Shown here piece after piece: positions 37,913-51,573 of a DNA stretch of 64,000 nucleotides. This stretch comes from Heliopora coerulea (lineage: Eukaryota; Cnidaria; Anthozoa; Scleralcyonacea; Helioporidae): assembly GCA_030142905.1 (NCBI GenBank), contig JASJOG010000011.1, positions 3,039,001-3,103,000 of the forward strand, read 5' to 3'. The notes beneath the pieces were generated by a model. It was not told where the DNA came from and made no database searches. It saw only the letters and a list, made by a program, of their open reading frames with translations. The position numbers were made by a program, and so were the translations under genes. Positions within the stretch are counted from its first letter, which is position 1. Each line of letters starts with the position of its first letter.

Positions 37913-40900
37913 GCCTTATACTTCGTAGAGTTTCACGCTGAAATGATGCCAGAAAGCTCAGTGCCTGAAGGTAGTGAGTCGTACAACCCTTAGGTAATTT
38001 GCGTCAACGCTAGATTGCTCTATTTGTGTGCAATCAGTCCCACAACTCACTGGGTTTTTCATGCTGGAGTGGTTGTGGACAGCTCTGTTCCTGAAGGAAG
38101 TTTGTCTTAAGTAACGCATAGCCATCGGAAGCAATATGACCAGTAAGGTTTTAGCCCTTACCACTTCTTTCACCAGCCAACTTTTTTTTTCGAGGCGCTG
38201 GAATAGCCTCAGACAATAGTACTTAGCTGATGTTATCGAACATTCAAACGTTGCCATGAACTCAGCAACCACTGTTATTCTAAAGCGATCACAGTCGTGA
38301 AACTAACACTTGTAATGCGAGCAGCTAACGCGACAAGTGTATGGTACTGTATGGCTAAGCGGCGGGTGCTAAATTTTCTTCACTTCTCACTGTCCCAAGT
38401 AAGACTATAAACAACTTCATCATTTTACTTCTTCGCAAGGACAGAATTGACTTTCTGGTGTCTAGATTTCGCCATATGGCTGCTGGAATTACTCTCTTCC
38501 TTCCCCCCCCTTTTTTTTCTTTTGTTATATTTTTAATACTATTACTATTTTGTTTTGTATTAGTATGTATTATTATTTTTATTCTCGTTTTCTCTTACTA
38601 TTTTTGTAATGATATTTTTGAACACACCTCGATTCCATTGTGGAGTAAAAACACGGGATTCCACTAAAGGGCCTCTCGGGTTGTTGGTTGGGAGGGGAAC
38701 AAGGAACACGGATTCTCTTGGCCTTTCCTCTGAAAAATTGCTTCCGACGGGCCTGTTGCGTAATTTGTGTCGAGATGACTATCGTGGCTTTGGATTGTTC
38801 AGTATCATTATTGTTCAGTATCACATATAGAAGTTGGAATAACAATAAGTTGGAGTTTGACTTATAGACTATGGTTAATTAAGTACGTGGAATTAAACTG
38901 GCGTGCTTATACGTGTATTTTTTTTAGTAGCCCTCATGCAAATAGACCATCTCAGTGATTCGAAGTGCTTTCATTTTACTTACAATATAAATCAATTCCA
39001 AGAATGCTCACAGCCAAGTAATTCTTAAAAGTGGATTATGTAAATCTTGTTCCGACGCACGGACTTTTCTTCACTTCACCTAGATTTGGCGGGATTAATG
39101 CTTTAGTTCTGAGTTTCTGGACAACCGGATGTACGTGATTTCGTGGCAGAAATGGAATGTGTGTACAGTTGGTTACCCTGTTGTCATTGTTGGACACGTT
39201 CATTGAACTCAAAGATATAACTTGCACGACATGTAAGTCGTCGCTCCATCGGATTAGTTTAAAATTCGAGTTTCCAGTTTTGGTCCCTACGTTTGTAAAC
39301 AGGAACGTAGTTTAAATCTGCCCACCTCTATGCTGTTAACAATCATTTCTTCAAATCTCTATAGTCTAAAAAGCTGCAATATTCGATGATTATCAGATTT
39401 CCTAGTCAGAAAAAAAAAATACGGACGAAACCTGAGAAACATGTCGTTTGATATGCCTCAACTCATAGACAAAAGGCACTAAGCAGCATGTAGACTCTAT
39501 ACCTAAACCACATCCCTATGGAATGAATCCCAAAGAATTTGTCAGAATACAATTTTACGAGCAGACGTATGGAGTACCAAGTTACGAACGAGAACATGAT
39601 ACCAATTCGGTCCCAAGGAGATTTGATTCGTACTGATTTAGGTGTCTTCTTGCAATATGCCTGGTTCAAAAGAGTTTTGTTCCGTTTGAATCGCGCAGCT
39701 CCTGTCAAGGCGGATATTACAGTGTCTCGTTGAGGGTGAATTACTCAAAGCAGTTCTGCAGGGGATTTCTGTTTCGATTTGGTACGCGGTAAATCGCAGG
39801 TGATGCCTCGTTCAGTGTGAACTACGTCAGGTATAAAGGCAGGAAGTCCTGTTACCCCAATTAAATTTGTGTGTCCACAAAGAGAAAGCCACTATTACTC
39901 ACTCTTCGCAGGTTGTGTGATTAAGATTGAAAAGAGCATAAACATGATACTTTCAACTGTCATGGGCACTCTGGATTTCCCTTCCACATCTGTCAGTAAA
40001 CTCTGGGCATATATAAGGCAATGGGAAAGGCTATGTCGTTTTCCGTTGAATCAACACATTCATGGAGCTTTTCCGTGAAATAAAGAAACAAACCACTATA
40101 AATACAAAACTTTCATGTACACATATATATTATTACAATACACATTAATAATAAATGAAGAAAGAAATGGAAGGAAATGGCTGTCTAATTACTAGTTCTA
40201 AACCAGATTCGGAACTGTCCTGATCCACATAGACTTACCATTTTTCAATAATAAAAATAGTCGTTTGGGTACATTGTTTGAACTATTAGTAATATGTAAA
40301 ATTTGCGTCTCAACTGCACAGGATATGTACTGTTCACCTTGTAATTCCCATACACGTCAACCACTCATGTTATATCGATTAAATATTAAACAAATGAGAG
40401 TGAAGGTGAGGTAGACACTTCTTTTATTTACCGGCAGTGTTACCTCAAAGTAAATTCCTTAAATTATCTTGACGGCCGCACCCAAGATGAATCAATTGAG
40501 ATAAAGAATTTCTTCCGTTTTCAAGAAGTAGTTAATGTTGCGTCTAGTTGGACTGAAACAAATAAACTGGCTCTTGGCACAAAAACACCCGTAAGGTATG
40601 GGGACGTGCTTTTTAGAAACATTTCCTGAATCATGATCTATTCTTCGTGAGGACGGTAGAAGAGTTGGTACGTTTAAGCTGCTCGGGACCTGGTTGCATG
40701 ATGGAATACTGACTTTCTGGAATCCACAAAACGTCCTTCTTCTTCTCGCTCATTGACAGCCATAAACGTCTTAGCTTTTCGCCCCATGAACATTGCTGTG
40801 TTGCACCCCGTGAACAATGTACTGTACTTTAAATGGGAATGAAAACGTCGCCAAACGAACGACAAGAAGGAGTTTATCATCTTGTCACAGTTTACTTCCA

Positions 40901-40959
40901 GCACTGCCTTTTATTCCTATAATTTGAACATCGACAAAGAAAGATTAGGTATTCAACTT

Positions 40960-41292
40960 CCTCCGGACATAGGTGTACGGACCCTAATCATTTGGGGGGG
41001 GGGGGGGCAGAGACGATCTGCCCGAATCGCTTTGCTCGAATGTTTAGTTAGAAAAAACCTAGGAATAAGAATTACATACTGCACACGGTATATAAATGGC
41101 AACCTGAATGCGCGCTAATATCCAAACTCTCGTTCATCGTTACCGATTTTTGAAAATCTTTCTGTTTTAATCACGCTTAGAAATTTATTTTTCCCAATTC
41201 TATCTGAGCTATTTGCCCGAATCTTGTCCTCTCCAAATTTTGGGGGGGCAGTTGCCCCTGCCCCCCCCGCCCCGTACGCCTATGCTTCCGGA
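40960..41292. mobile_element. hAT-like MITE with near-perfect 8-bp target duplication
   Basis: It begins CATAGGTGTACGG (40968) and ends CCGTACGCCTATG (41284), a 13-bp inverted repeat with one mismatch. CCTCCGGA on the left and CTTCCGGA on the right form an 8-bp duplication with one difference. G- and C-homopolymers sit just inside both ends. There is no transposase. Confidence 0.7.
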
Positions 41293-42793
41293 ACTTGAAG
41301 AAACATAAGTTGTTTTTACTTCACACTGTATCGAACGCATTGTTAATAAAGTATAGATACATAATCTATATTTATTTGTGATACATTGTATCAGCTTTTA
41401 GGAACTTGAGTTGTGAATGATTTAACCCCCAAGGCTGATATATTAAATAGAATTGGAAAGTTCTAGCTGGCTAGAACTCGAACTTCGTATTACAATTCAA
41501 CAAAACGATACGCGATCCTGATCCGGAAATTCCACCCGAGTTTTAAATATTTCATGGCTGTTGTTTCTCGATCATCTTAAACAATAGGTTTTTTTAGAAA
41601 CAGAATTTCGTGAACTGACATGTTAGACGCGTTGATCTTTGTACAATAAGGTCTCACACCGTTCCTCGACACCAGACGAAGATTTGATTCCAAATAGGAT
41701 TTTTGAGTCAGGAATCTAACTTGCCAGCAGAAAGTTGTTGCATGCAGGCCGAAAGGACACAGTTATGTAATATGCACTAAAGGATTTCGGAAACGGATGA
41801 GAAGTGGGTTGCCAAACAGACATGACTTGGTTAGAGAAAATCGAGTTTTGTTTAAAAATGAGCCTGTCTGCATCGTTCAGACACAAATATTCTTGTTTTG
41901 ACGACTTAGCCAGTGAAGAAAAGGCAGTCATGACAATAATAATGTCCAAAGATTAGATAAGTGCCTTACTTCGTCTAGTGTACGTCGATGGTACATGTAA
42001 GGCTTAATTCTGGTGAGATAAATCCCTTCTCAAAGCAAAGAAGTTCTTTCAAATTACATCACGCTAAATCTAACTGCATCAAATACTGGAAAACTTAACT
42101 GTCGAAGTCCCAAGATTTTCTTTACGTCTCTGTACTTCGCTTTCAACGCTGAACTTTCCGATAATCTTGAAATCATTCATGCCTTCTGGTTCTTAAAGTT
42201 TTACTGAGATAGAAATGCATTCCTCGACACTTCGTCAGTATTAGCGGATAATAAACGTTGTTGGCACGAACAGGAAAACACATTGAACGTGATCATAAAC
42301 CGAACGCGTCGGCACGAGTTTACTCGATGTCAGACCACGCGAACGGATACGCATCGTGGACCTTCAACAGAAGAACGGTTTCCGAAACGTACAGTTTTCT
42401 AAGTAAGGTATTTTTTCAGAGTGGTCTCAGGCGATAACTCGTGGCACAAGTGTCTTAGCCTTTCCTTCTGGGTTTCGTCACAATACGCGCACCTGTCATA
42501 CACTCCAACCAATCACTCACTACCTGCCTGTCTGTGGTCATGGATTGCGGAAGGCTCCCCGCTAAGCGGCCAGTAACAACAAATAGTCCTCTCCTGTGAA
42601 CCAGTCTATCATACAAGCAAAAACAAACGATAGAGACCTAGAAGTGACTGTTGTGAAAGACTGGGAAGTTATGGCGTGGGGCTCGTGTGAGGCAGAGTGT
42701 CGTTTATGGCATCTTGGAAAATCCTTCTAAAGAATTCGTGTATTTGTATTGCTGCAATTATATTGCGCGGAGAGCTGTCGAAAGCGCGCGAGG

Positions 42794-45700
42794 ATGGGCT
42801 GCTGTATTGGAAAGAAGGTTGAACCGATAACCAAATCGGGAAATGACACCAAAATACAGACTTCTGAAGTATTGAAATTCTCTCCACGTTCACGAGATCA
42901 TGTTAAGAGAGAGAACATTCATGTACACGGAAGAGTCAATGACACCTACAGAATCTACGCTGCTATTGGCAAGGGGGCATTCGGACACGTTGTTAGGGCC
43001 GAACATAACTTAACTAAGAAACCCTACGCCATAAAAATTATAGCTTTGAGCGAGGAGGTCGAACAAGAGAAGAAGTCCGAGATTGAGATTCTCAGGACCG
43101 TGGACCATAAATATGTGATTAAACTGCACGACGTTATTTCAACTCCAGGGAAACTTTATCTTGTGATGGATTTGGCAACTGGTGGAGAACTCTTCGATCG
43201 AATTTACCTCCTCGGGAAATTCGACGAGAACGACGCAACTCGGGTCCTGAAGATGATTTTGGACGGAATACAGTATTTACACTCAGTAGGTATTACTCAT
43301 AGAGACCTTAAGCCAGAAAACATTCTCTATTATCATCCTGGAAATGACTCAAGGATTATAATTACAGACTTTGGTTTGGCTGCTATCCGCAGTCCCGCGG
43401 ACATTTTCATGAACACTGACTGTGGCACCGTCGAATACATGGCCCCCGAAGTAATCATGAGACGTCCTTATACAAATGCTGTCGATATGTGGTCAATCGG
43501 GGTAATAACGTACATTTTGCTGAGCGGCAAAATGCCGTTTCCTGTCAAGCATAACGTTTGTAGTCTTCTGCGGGCAATTTGTTTAGGAAAGTACGACTAC
43601 TTTGGCGAGGTAGGTAATTGTATATGCTAACAGCATGTGTAAATACAGCAAGTATCTAATTCCGGCATTGTTTGTAGGCTTCTTCCTGCTTGTTCCCTCC
43701 TTTTTTCTAGTTTGTGTGAATGGAAAATATCCCTAGCTTGGCCATGTGTTACGTAAGGCTGAATCAACCTGCGTTTGTGTGGGGCGTCAACAGACAGATA
43801 GATAAATTACATCCCCGAACTATTTGTCTGTTTAATGTTGTTTTGTAGCAACATGTGCGGTGGATTTCCTGATTCTTGTTTGGTACATTCCCCTTCTTGC
43901 CAGGATGTTTCAACTAGACGTGCTTGAGAGAATGTCACGATTAAGAGTTTGTACCGCAAAGTACTCAAACTTTATCAAAACCCAAACGAAATTACCTGTC
44001 CGAAAATTCCAGATCTTAGACCCATCTACTGAAAGAATGCGTGACGCAAGCAAGCACCTCGGCTCACTCGTGGCATTTCTACTTGCTCTGTCGTGGCACA
44101 AACCGCTTTAGCAAAAGTCTGTACCGTTGCCGTTGTGATGCGAAGTGTTTGTTGTAAACGAAATGACCTAAGAATGAAATCGTCATCTCGATTGCTTGTC
44201 AAATACATTCATGCAAAACTAAATATTCCCAAACGTTAAGGTGCGTTTTCGGCGTTCATTAGCCCATTCTCCGAGAGCAAAACTAAGGTGGGTTCCTTTC
44301 TTGAAAGAGAAGTGTTTCTTGTTAGCTTTCGAGGCGTCTCTCTTTAAACAAAACTCTCGTAACAATTATCTCATGTGAGGGTTCATTCCTAGATATTGGC
44401 TAATATCGACAACATAAACATTCCTTTCTATTAATCACTGTTAATCCCGCCCAAACACAACCAAGTATATTTTGGTAGACCTGTCGTGAGTTTTGTCGAC
44501 ACTCCAAAGAAGGTCCTGGCGTCTTTAAAACTTGACGTTGGACATCGAACGCGTTCCTTTTGTAGTCCGGCTTCAGATTTTCGCTTCATATCGAAAAATA
44601 ATGAAATGAAGAGGATAAAAATAGCCATGCCCATCGTTTTTAAGCATAGAAGGCCGCTGTGATAAAACAGGAAAGATTTGCTTTTGAAGACGTGAATGTC
44701 TGCAGTGTATCCGTATTTATCTTCAGCGGCACGCGATCAATTGCTGAACTTCTGTACGTAGTCCACGGAGGAAATTCACCGGAACATTGTGACAAGACCT
44801 TCTGGCAAGGTCGTGAAGAGCACGTTCATTATTTCTGATCTTGGAGCTGAAATTTGACCTAGGGTTCAAGTTCACGGAAGGCGATACTATCTCTATTATT
44901 GTAACATGTTCGTCGACAGGAAATTTTACATGTCTCTTTAGTTCGGAACCCACCTGAAAGACAGGTCTCATCAATATCCATTGAAAACTTTCCTTCATTT
45001 CCGCATCCGAGTTCTTACGGTTTTTCGGAATACCACCGTTAGCATCCGTGGTCCCGAGTCCAGCAAAAATTGGAGGCAGTCGCATTACCGGGGAAAAATG
45101 CTGTAAATGTCAGTTATTTCGGAGCTATTTTTGCAGTACATGTATACTTCTATTTATGCGAAGCAGGGATTTGTTTCATTAAAAGGTTTCTAGAATCGTA
45201 CTTGGAATAGTTCCATCGGAAAAGAGCTTCTTAAGTCTTGTTAAAAACCCGTGTAAGGAATGTTTCTTGGCAGTGATGTCTCTCATGCGACTTCACAAGA
45301 AATTCATTTGGAAAAAATTATACTGATAGCGTCTCTATGATGAGAGGGAAAGAGTTTCATGTTGAGTGCTCTGGTGAAGTTTTCAACGCAAAGAACAAAA
45401 TGGTTTGCGGTTAAGGCATTTTACTTTATGAATTGCACGTATCCTTCATCTGCTGATTTATCCAATGGGCAAAACTTCAAGAGACAAATAACATTCTTGT
45501 ATATCCTCTTAACACTGAGCAACATTCTTGTTGCTATCATATGACATACACGCAGATAACTCTTCCGAATCAAAAAATATTTCAAGTACCTCCAGTATCC
45601 TTACGGTGAGAATCCAGTGTATGACATACGCACAAACTGTGATCAGTGGCTTTACTAACGATTACATAAAAACAGCAAAATACTTGTACCGATGATTACA

Positions 45701-48700
45701 TGAAAATAAAAAGTGATAACGTTTAAAAACAACAGAAATCGATGCCATATGTTAATATGGATGGGCAAGCATACTTTCAGTTTTGCAGGATATGTCGTAA
45801 TATTGAATTAAGTTTAATTCTAAAAACCGAAAGTGTACACATGAAATTTTCCACATCTAACAGGAGTCAATGTTAAAAACTGCACTCCTTTGTAAAATAC
45901 TTTTATATGACTCTAAAGTCATTCATTCTTAGCTTGTATAACGTGAATGTTGGTCTGGTACTGAGCTATGTGTGTCAAAACATTTTGTTGCGAACTAGTC
46001 TTTCAACATCATCTTGAACCTTACATGCACCCAGTGTATTTAGTCTCCGGGAGTTAAGCGATTTTCAACACATAAGGTTAATCATTTCATCACTAGCCAT
46101 CTCCTTAAATCTCTTCTGAACATTTCTTCAATCTGTTTCTGTTGGTCGGTCGTTAAGGCACAATCACCTCCCTCACCATGCCATTTGACAACGGAATACT
46201 CGAGCTGTGGCTGGACTTAAAAGTCGTTTAGACCCGCTTTTATTTAATAACATTTCTAAACTTCCGAGTTTCTTTGAGACTTCCTTATAAGACAACGACT
46301 CAGCATGTTGTGTAAGCTTTTCCGAGAGAATTTTTCCAACCCAATGGCATAACATATTTACTATTTCAAATTTTGTCGCTGCACAACTGGAGCCGCACGA
46401 GTAATTTTAAGCACTGACCCATCGAACTAAACGTGGTTTGATTTCGCGTTTCCCGCACCTTCTTTTTCATTTAAACTGATAAATAAACTCTCTTTGTCGC
46501 TTGATCAGTGAAACGAAAAACTGCGAGACGAATGCCAGATGGAAATTCACTCTAATCTGCGATGGGTGAAAAATTATCGAAACAATTCGACTTACGAGAA
46601 CGTGAATTGGAAGGTCAATTTCGAATAAGTTTGCGGCAGGAAAATATTCGAAAGACTAAATGATGACGTGGGTTTTGCATATTTAATGTTATTCTGTTGC
46701 ATAAAAATTGCTTGGTCATTGCGGGAGTGCAATTCATAACCTGTTTTTGTGAAATTGGCTAAAGATCATAGCATCATGAACACAGCATGTTGTTAACTCC
46801 TCTCTGGATGTCTAAACTTTTGTTCAATTAAATCAATTGTCCAAGACTAAAACACGTATGGCAAATACCTCCCACGAAATACCTTGTTCTGGTTAGTCAA
46901 CTTTACAGTCGGTGATGGAGAATACGATGCCAAGTGGCAGACACTGCCAAGTTTTGTTGTTGACCCTCAAGACTTCAGAGATATTAAAAATTCTAGTTAA
47001 TTTCGTTTGTAAGAGATGGTGTTAGATTTTTATCGTAAATTTTCTGCCATATTGGTCAGTTATTGAAAAAAGTTGAAAAACAATAATGATATTTCCGTAC
47101 ATGCGTACCTACTGATGTGCGAAATTTAAGAAAACAATACGCGGACGTCAAGGATGACGCAGCCTCACAGTGAGAATTCTCTTCCAAAACAAAAGAAACG
47201 AACAGTTTATACTCCATACAGTATTCTTCAGGCCATCGTGACTTCAAACAAGATGTGACCTGCATTCCTACGTTTTATCGACGTTTTGGGGACAGCTTTT
47301 AGCTGTACACAGGATAAACCAGCATCCGAAGAGGAACGTCTTAGAAGCTCGAGATACACGGCAAAATCAAGACAAATAAGAATCGGTAGTACTTCGGTTT
47401 TATTTCAATTGGTCTGATGATGGTTTTGAAACAAACTGAAATATTACTGATCCATTTCGTGTTGATTTTGACTGGTATCTTCAACTTACTCCTCGGATGT
47501 TGTTTTCAAATTTGTATTTTTTTTTAAAAAAAAATGTCAGTTTTGGCTGTATTTCACGATAAACGTTACTTGGCCAACTAAGATGGCTGGGAAGTGTTTT
47601 TAGCACAAAATAAAAGAACAGCTTATTAAGCCCAGTATGTGTATTTGCCTACACGGCCGTAAAATTTAAAGTTCTTAGATTAGTGGCGTCGGCGTTGCCG
47701 CTTCCTTAAACTCCCCGCAATCGTATAAGCGAACGAACTTACGTGTTCTGAGCACAACATTTGTAAACCTACATATAAAAACGCGGTAAATAAAATTAGC
47801 CCTCAAAGACGAGACGGAAACCCTCTTAATACCTAATGGCTTTCCAGCTCGTGTGGACCCAAAATTAGAGAGAAATAAATCGACGACCACAACCCAAAAT
47901 ACTTGCACAGTTTAAAGTTTAACCTGTCCAGGACTACGTGGGACTCTGCAAATGAATTCAGTCTAGCTTTTTAAAGATCAAAGCGTCTTAGCTCTCTACT
48001 CATATTCTTAGGCTTCGTCCGTTATTCCTCACAATTTGTTTTCCATATGTGTGGTCCAAAGTCCGTCCCTACCAATCACAAACTGTTTGCGATGGCGTGA
48101 TTGCCAACACGCGCTGCGAACTTCTCGCGTTGATTGAAATGCTTTTGAAACTGCGTCGCAATCAAGTAGCGGAGTATCGCAAACATTACGTAATCGTAGA
48201 AGTGATTACATTTTCAAGCCTTGTTTACAATTGGTTTGTGAGGTAACTGTGAGAGAAAATTGTTATAAGCAATCGCCGGGCGTTTGTTTTCGCTCGCTTA
48301 ATCTGAAACAGCCTTGCGTCACTTGTTTTCAGCACATCTTGTGTGCTTTTTCATTTCAGCTTCAGTCTAAGGGGCCGGGAAATTTCCTGTTTGAGCAAGT
48401 CGATGTCTACACTTTACTCAAATTGGTGTTTTCAGAGGCATATAAGGCAGAATGTTCGAACAAGACTTTAAAATTGTACTCGCAGAAAATACTCTAGGTC
48501 TAAAACTATAATTCTACTTTGTTGGAGAGTAATGTAATCCAGTAACTGGAAATTCGTAAAAAAAATACGAAGAAAATTCGAAAGGGTGGTATTCCATGAA
48601 ATTTAATCTCATTTTGATATAAACATGAAAAACACTTCTTTAACCTTCCTTTTCATACTTTGGATTCGTATTAGAGGCTACCTCGTGATTTTTCTCTTCT

Positions 48701-51573
48701 TTTCTAAAAAAAAACAGCCGTTTATTTTGTAATTAGACACTTTTTGACTCTCACGTAAACCTCCCAAGATCATTTATTTACTACAAAACATTTTGTATGC
48801 CTTACCGATGGATAATTAACGGGGCTCGAGCAGCGCGCATTGCTATTACTACTTGTACTTGACTGAGTGAGAATTTTGGGCAGCTTTAAAATTCCCGTTG
48901 CTGAAGTGCCAATCACGAATGTACATGTAGGGCCGTACTCAAAGGGGGGTGGGGGTGGGACCCCCCCTTTCTTTCTTGAGTCGACATAGTAGGCCTTGCA
49001 GTCGGCAAAATTAAGGTCGCTTTAAAAGAACGGTGAAGCTGCATTCCCAATGGAAAATTCGTTGTTAAGTATATCCAACTCACGTACCAAAATCATATTT
49101 TACATTTGTCATTTAAGTTCCAAAATAGCTGATTCCGACGATTAGGTAGTCGATTTTGTCGAGAAGTGAATGAATGAAGTAAAAAATTATTATTTCAATC
49201 AGAGGTTTTAATGGTCAGCAGTCATATTCGGCCACAGGGAAGGGGAAGTCGAATTATTAATTAAAATTCACTCGGCAAAATCACAAGTTGCACCCCCCTG
49301 TCCACGGAGGTCTAACGACGGCAATGTGTACATCTGAAATGAATTGTTTTCCAGAACACACATATTTTTCCTAGTGTGATTAGCGTGAGTTCATTTTTGC
49401 ACGAGCAGGTGATCACTGAAACTTTTCTAAACTCTAATGACCGAAGTGCTGCTGTTTAAAGGTATAGCGAACTTTTCTTGTTCAGGCTGAACGCAATGAA
49501 CCTCGAGGTGAAGAATTGAAGAAGGAATTTTTTAGTGCGTTTAAAAATAACTTTCTAATAAACACGTAATATTCAGTAATCTAATATGCAATAGTTTAAG
49601 TGTTATTGTTAGAATATGCGAAAGCGTCACTATATCACATATGCATTAGATGTACGAACTTTGGCTGCTTTCTCTCTTGATCAACCGACCTGATTATTTA
49701 GTGGCCATCAAGAAAAACTCTTTTAAGCTGAGCAAACGGTAATAAACGCCTCAGAATATAATGTGGGAACTATCACGGAGTCGTGATCGAACAAGTATGG
49801 AAGTCAACCGCACGAAGTGAAAACATTTAGATGTTTTAACTAACGCACTTTCTCCCTGTCCAACAAACAACTTGAGAATTCAATTCCAGATCAGTATGAG
49901 GGGTCTGAGAATTTCTTGCCTTAGTTTGCGCGGAACAGGATGTTTTATGTCCGTCGGCAACTGTAATTTGTAAAGGAGTAATTTCACTGATGTCAAAGCC
50001 ATAAGGACTTCGACCAAATTGTTCACATACATATTGCTTTTTAATTTATACGACGTTCAAGCTTAAATGATATTTTGTTTACCAATATCCATGTGGCAAT
50101 ATCCATGTGTAGAATACTTTACAAAGCTGAGAAATGCTGCTTTGAATCAACTAAGACAATCTATTTTATCATATTTACGACTCGCATGAATGTTGGTCAT
50201 GAGTGTTTTGCATGATTTTGTACGAGAAAACGCATGCTTCTTCGTGGTGGAGTCGGATTTACTCCCAGCTATTGCAGTAGGCCAGTAAAGTACTTGCTAC
50301 GAGCAGAACAACCAATTATTTTCACTCATTTCAAAAGATTGAAATAATTATTAATAATTATTTGTGTACTCCAATATGGCGGCTATCGTAATGCCCAGGT
50401 AAACAGTGGAGGAAAATACAAAGAAAAATCATTACCATGTTGTGTGTTTCAATGTGCTAAACTCAGGCTTAGTCTTGAAATTGCGAATATTAAGTGGTTC
50501 GTTTTTGACACCGTTTTAAAAAGCTCACACTACGTGCTTATCGGGTCTACAAAACACTCAGCTGTCTTCTCGTGTTTCAAATCCGATACTGCACTACTAC
50601 TTGCATTTTAAATACTGGACAGTGAAAGTTGGAGAAGGAGGATTATAGCCGATTGACTACAATTTTTGTGCAATCTAACTATCAATTTTGAACATCTTAG
50701 GATGCACTCAAAATTAAATATAAGATTGCGCGCATCGCAGTTCTTGAAGTGTTCGGACATGATCTGTTTGTCGTAATGCAAAGCCATCGTTTTACATATT
50801 AACTAAACTTTCAGACTTAAAATCCTTACATGCAAGGTCAGGTGCCCCTGCCTCGCACAACCGCTCCATTTGTAGTATCAGTTTTCGTTAACTTATCGCT
50901 GCTCTTCTTTGCGTTACAGCCGTGGAACAACATTTCTCAGGAAGCGAAAGCTTTTATCGACTCTCTGCTGATTGTGGAGTATGAAAAGCGACTGACAGCG
51001 AGCCAGGCTTTGGAACACAAGTGGATCAAGGAACGGCACAAAAAAATGAACCTGCAGAGATCTATTAGCTCAAACTGGACAGAGTCGTGCCTGTCGCTCA
51101 ACAGCACGAAGTCGAGGAAACACATCAAGAGAAAAGAACGTGTTGGATCGTCGTCTAAAACTTCGAATAAAGCTAAATTAAAGGACGAGATGGTGTATAG
51201 TGAGATTGGTTCCAGCCCGGTTGCTTCGACAAATAGCGACGTAACCAAACGGCGTATACCACAAATTCATCGACAAAAATGTTACCAAACAGTAAACGTG
51301 GAAGGGGAAACTCATGGTAAAAAGCATGGGATCCACTATGTGCGAACGATTAATGACAGTGCTGAGGAAGGCACTTCATCGAGACGCAACCTTGCCAGCA
51401 AGACGAAACAACAGCGTTTCAAAGTCAGTGAAACGGAATGTTCTCCGTTAAAGAAACATGCACCGTTTTCTGATTATACGGGTCAAACTGCAAAAGAAAT
51501 CGGCAAATTGCCTCCTCTGAAATCATCCATGGCTCCCATGTCAACATGGAACGAGGCCGCCCAACTAAGGTGA
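42794..51573 (+). CDS. PSKH1: Serine/threonine-protein kinase H1-type (PSKH1, CaMK group), two exons
   Basis: Exons 42794-43609 and 50920-51573 join in phase 0 across a 7.3-kb GT-AG intron, giving 489 residues. The ATG at 42794 has A at -3 and G at +4; earlier codons in the frame are non-ATG. The N-terminus MGCCIGKK suits myristoylation at G2 and palmitoylation at C3/C4, as in PSKH1. The kinase domain starts near 52: G-loop GKGAFGHV (59-66), K81, HRDLKPEN (169-176, catalytic D171), DFG (192-194) and APE (217-219). Strings such as DATRVL, YLHSVGITHRDLKPEN and LYYHPGNDS are close to PSKH1. CGTVEY replaces the usual CGTPEY. After about residue 310 comes a basic, Ser-rich tail of roughly 180 residues with little similarity to known tails. 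The kinase should be active; its substrates are unknown. Confidence 0.92.
43610..50919 (+). other. PSKH1 intron 1
   Basis: A donor GTAGGT follows ...YFGE and an acceptor GCGTTACAG precedes PWNN. No additional exon is needed, because the protein reads continuously as in other PSKH1 proteins. I see no nested gene. A G-run/C-run hairpin (GGGGGGTGGGGGTGGG then ACCCCCCC) lies at about 48940-48968. Confidence 0.7.

Larger units (their letters stand above)
33005..42793. other. Gene-poor region between ATP2C1 and PSKH1
   Basis: About 9.8 kb without an ORF that has a recognisable domain, and without coherent exon signals. It contains the Penelope-like fragment, a foldback element, a hAT-like MITE and a decayed TTAACCC-family copy near 33770-33900. 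The right end should hold the PSKH1 promoter. Confidence 0.6.

Noticed and set aside
43860..44111. 83-codon ORF early in the PSKH1 intron
   Set aside because: No domain and no splice sites that keep the kinase frame; the kinase domain is complete without it.
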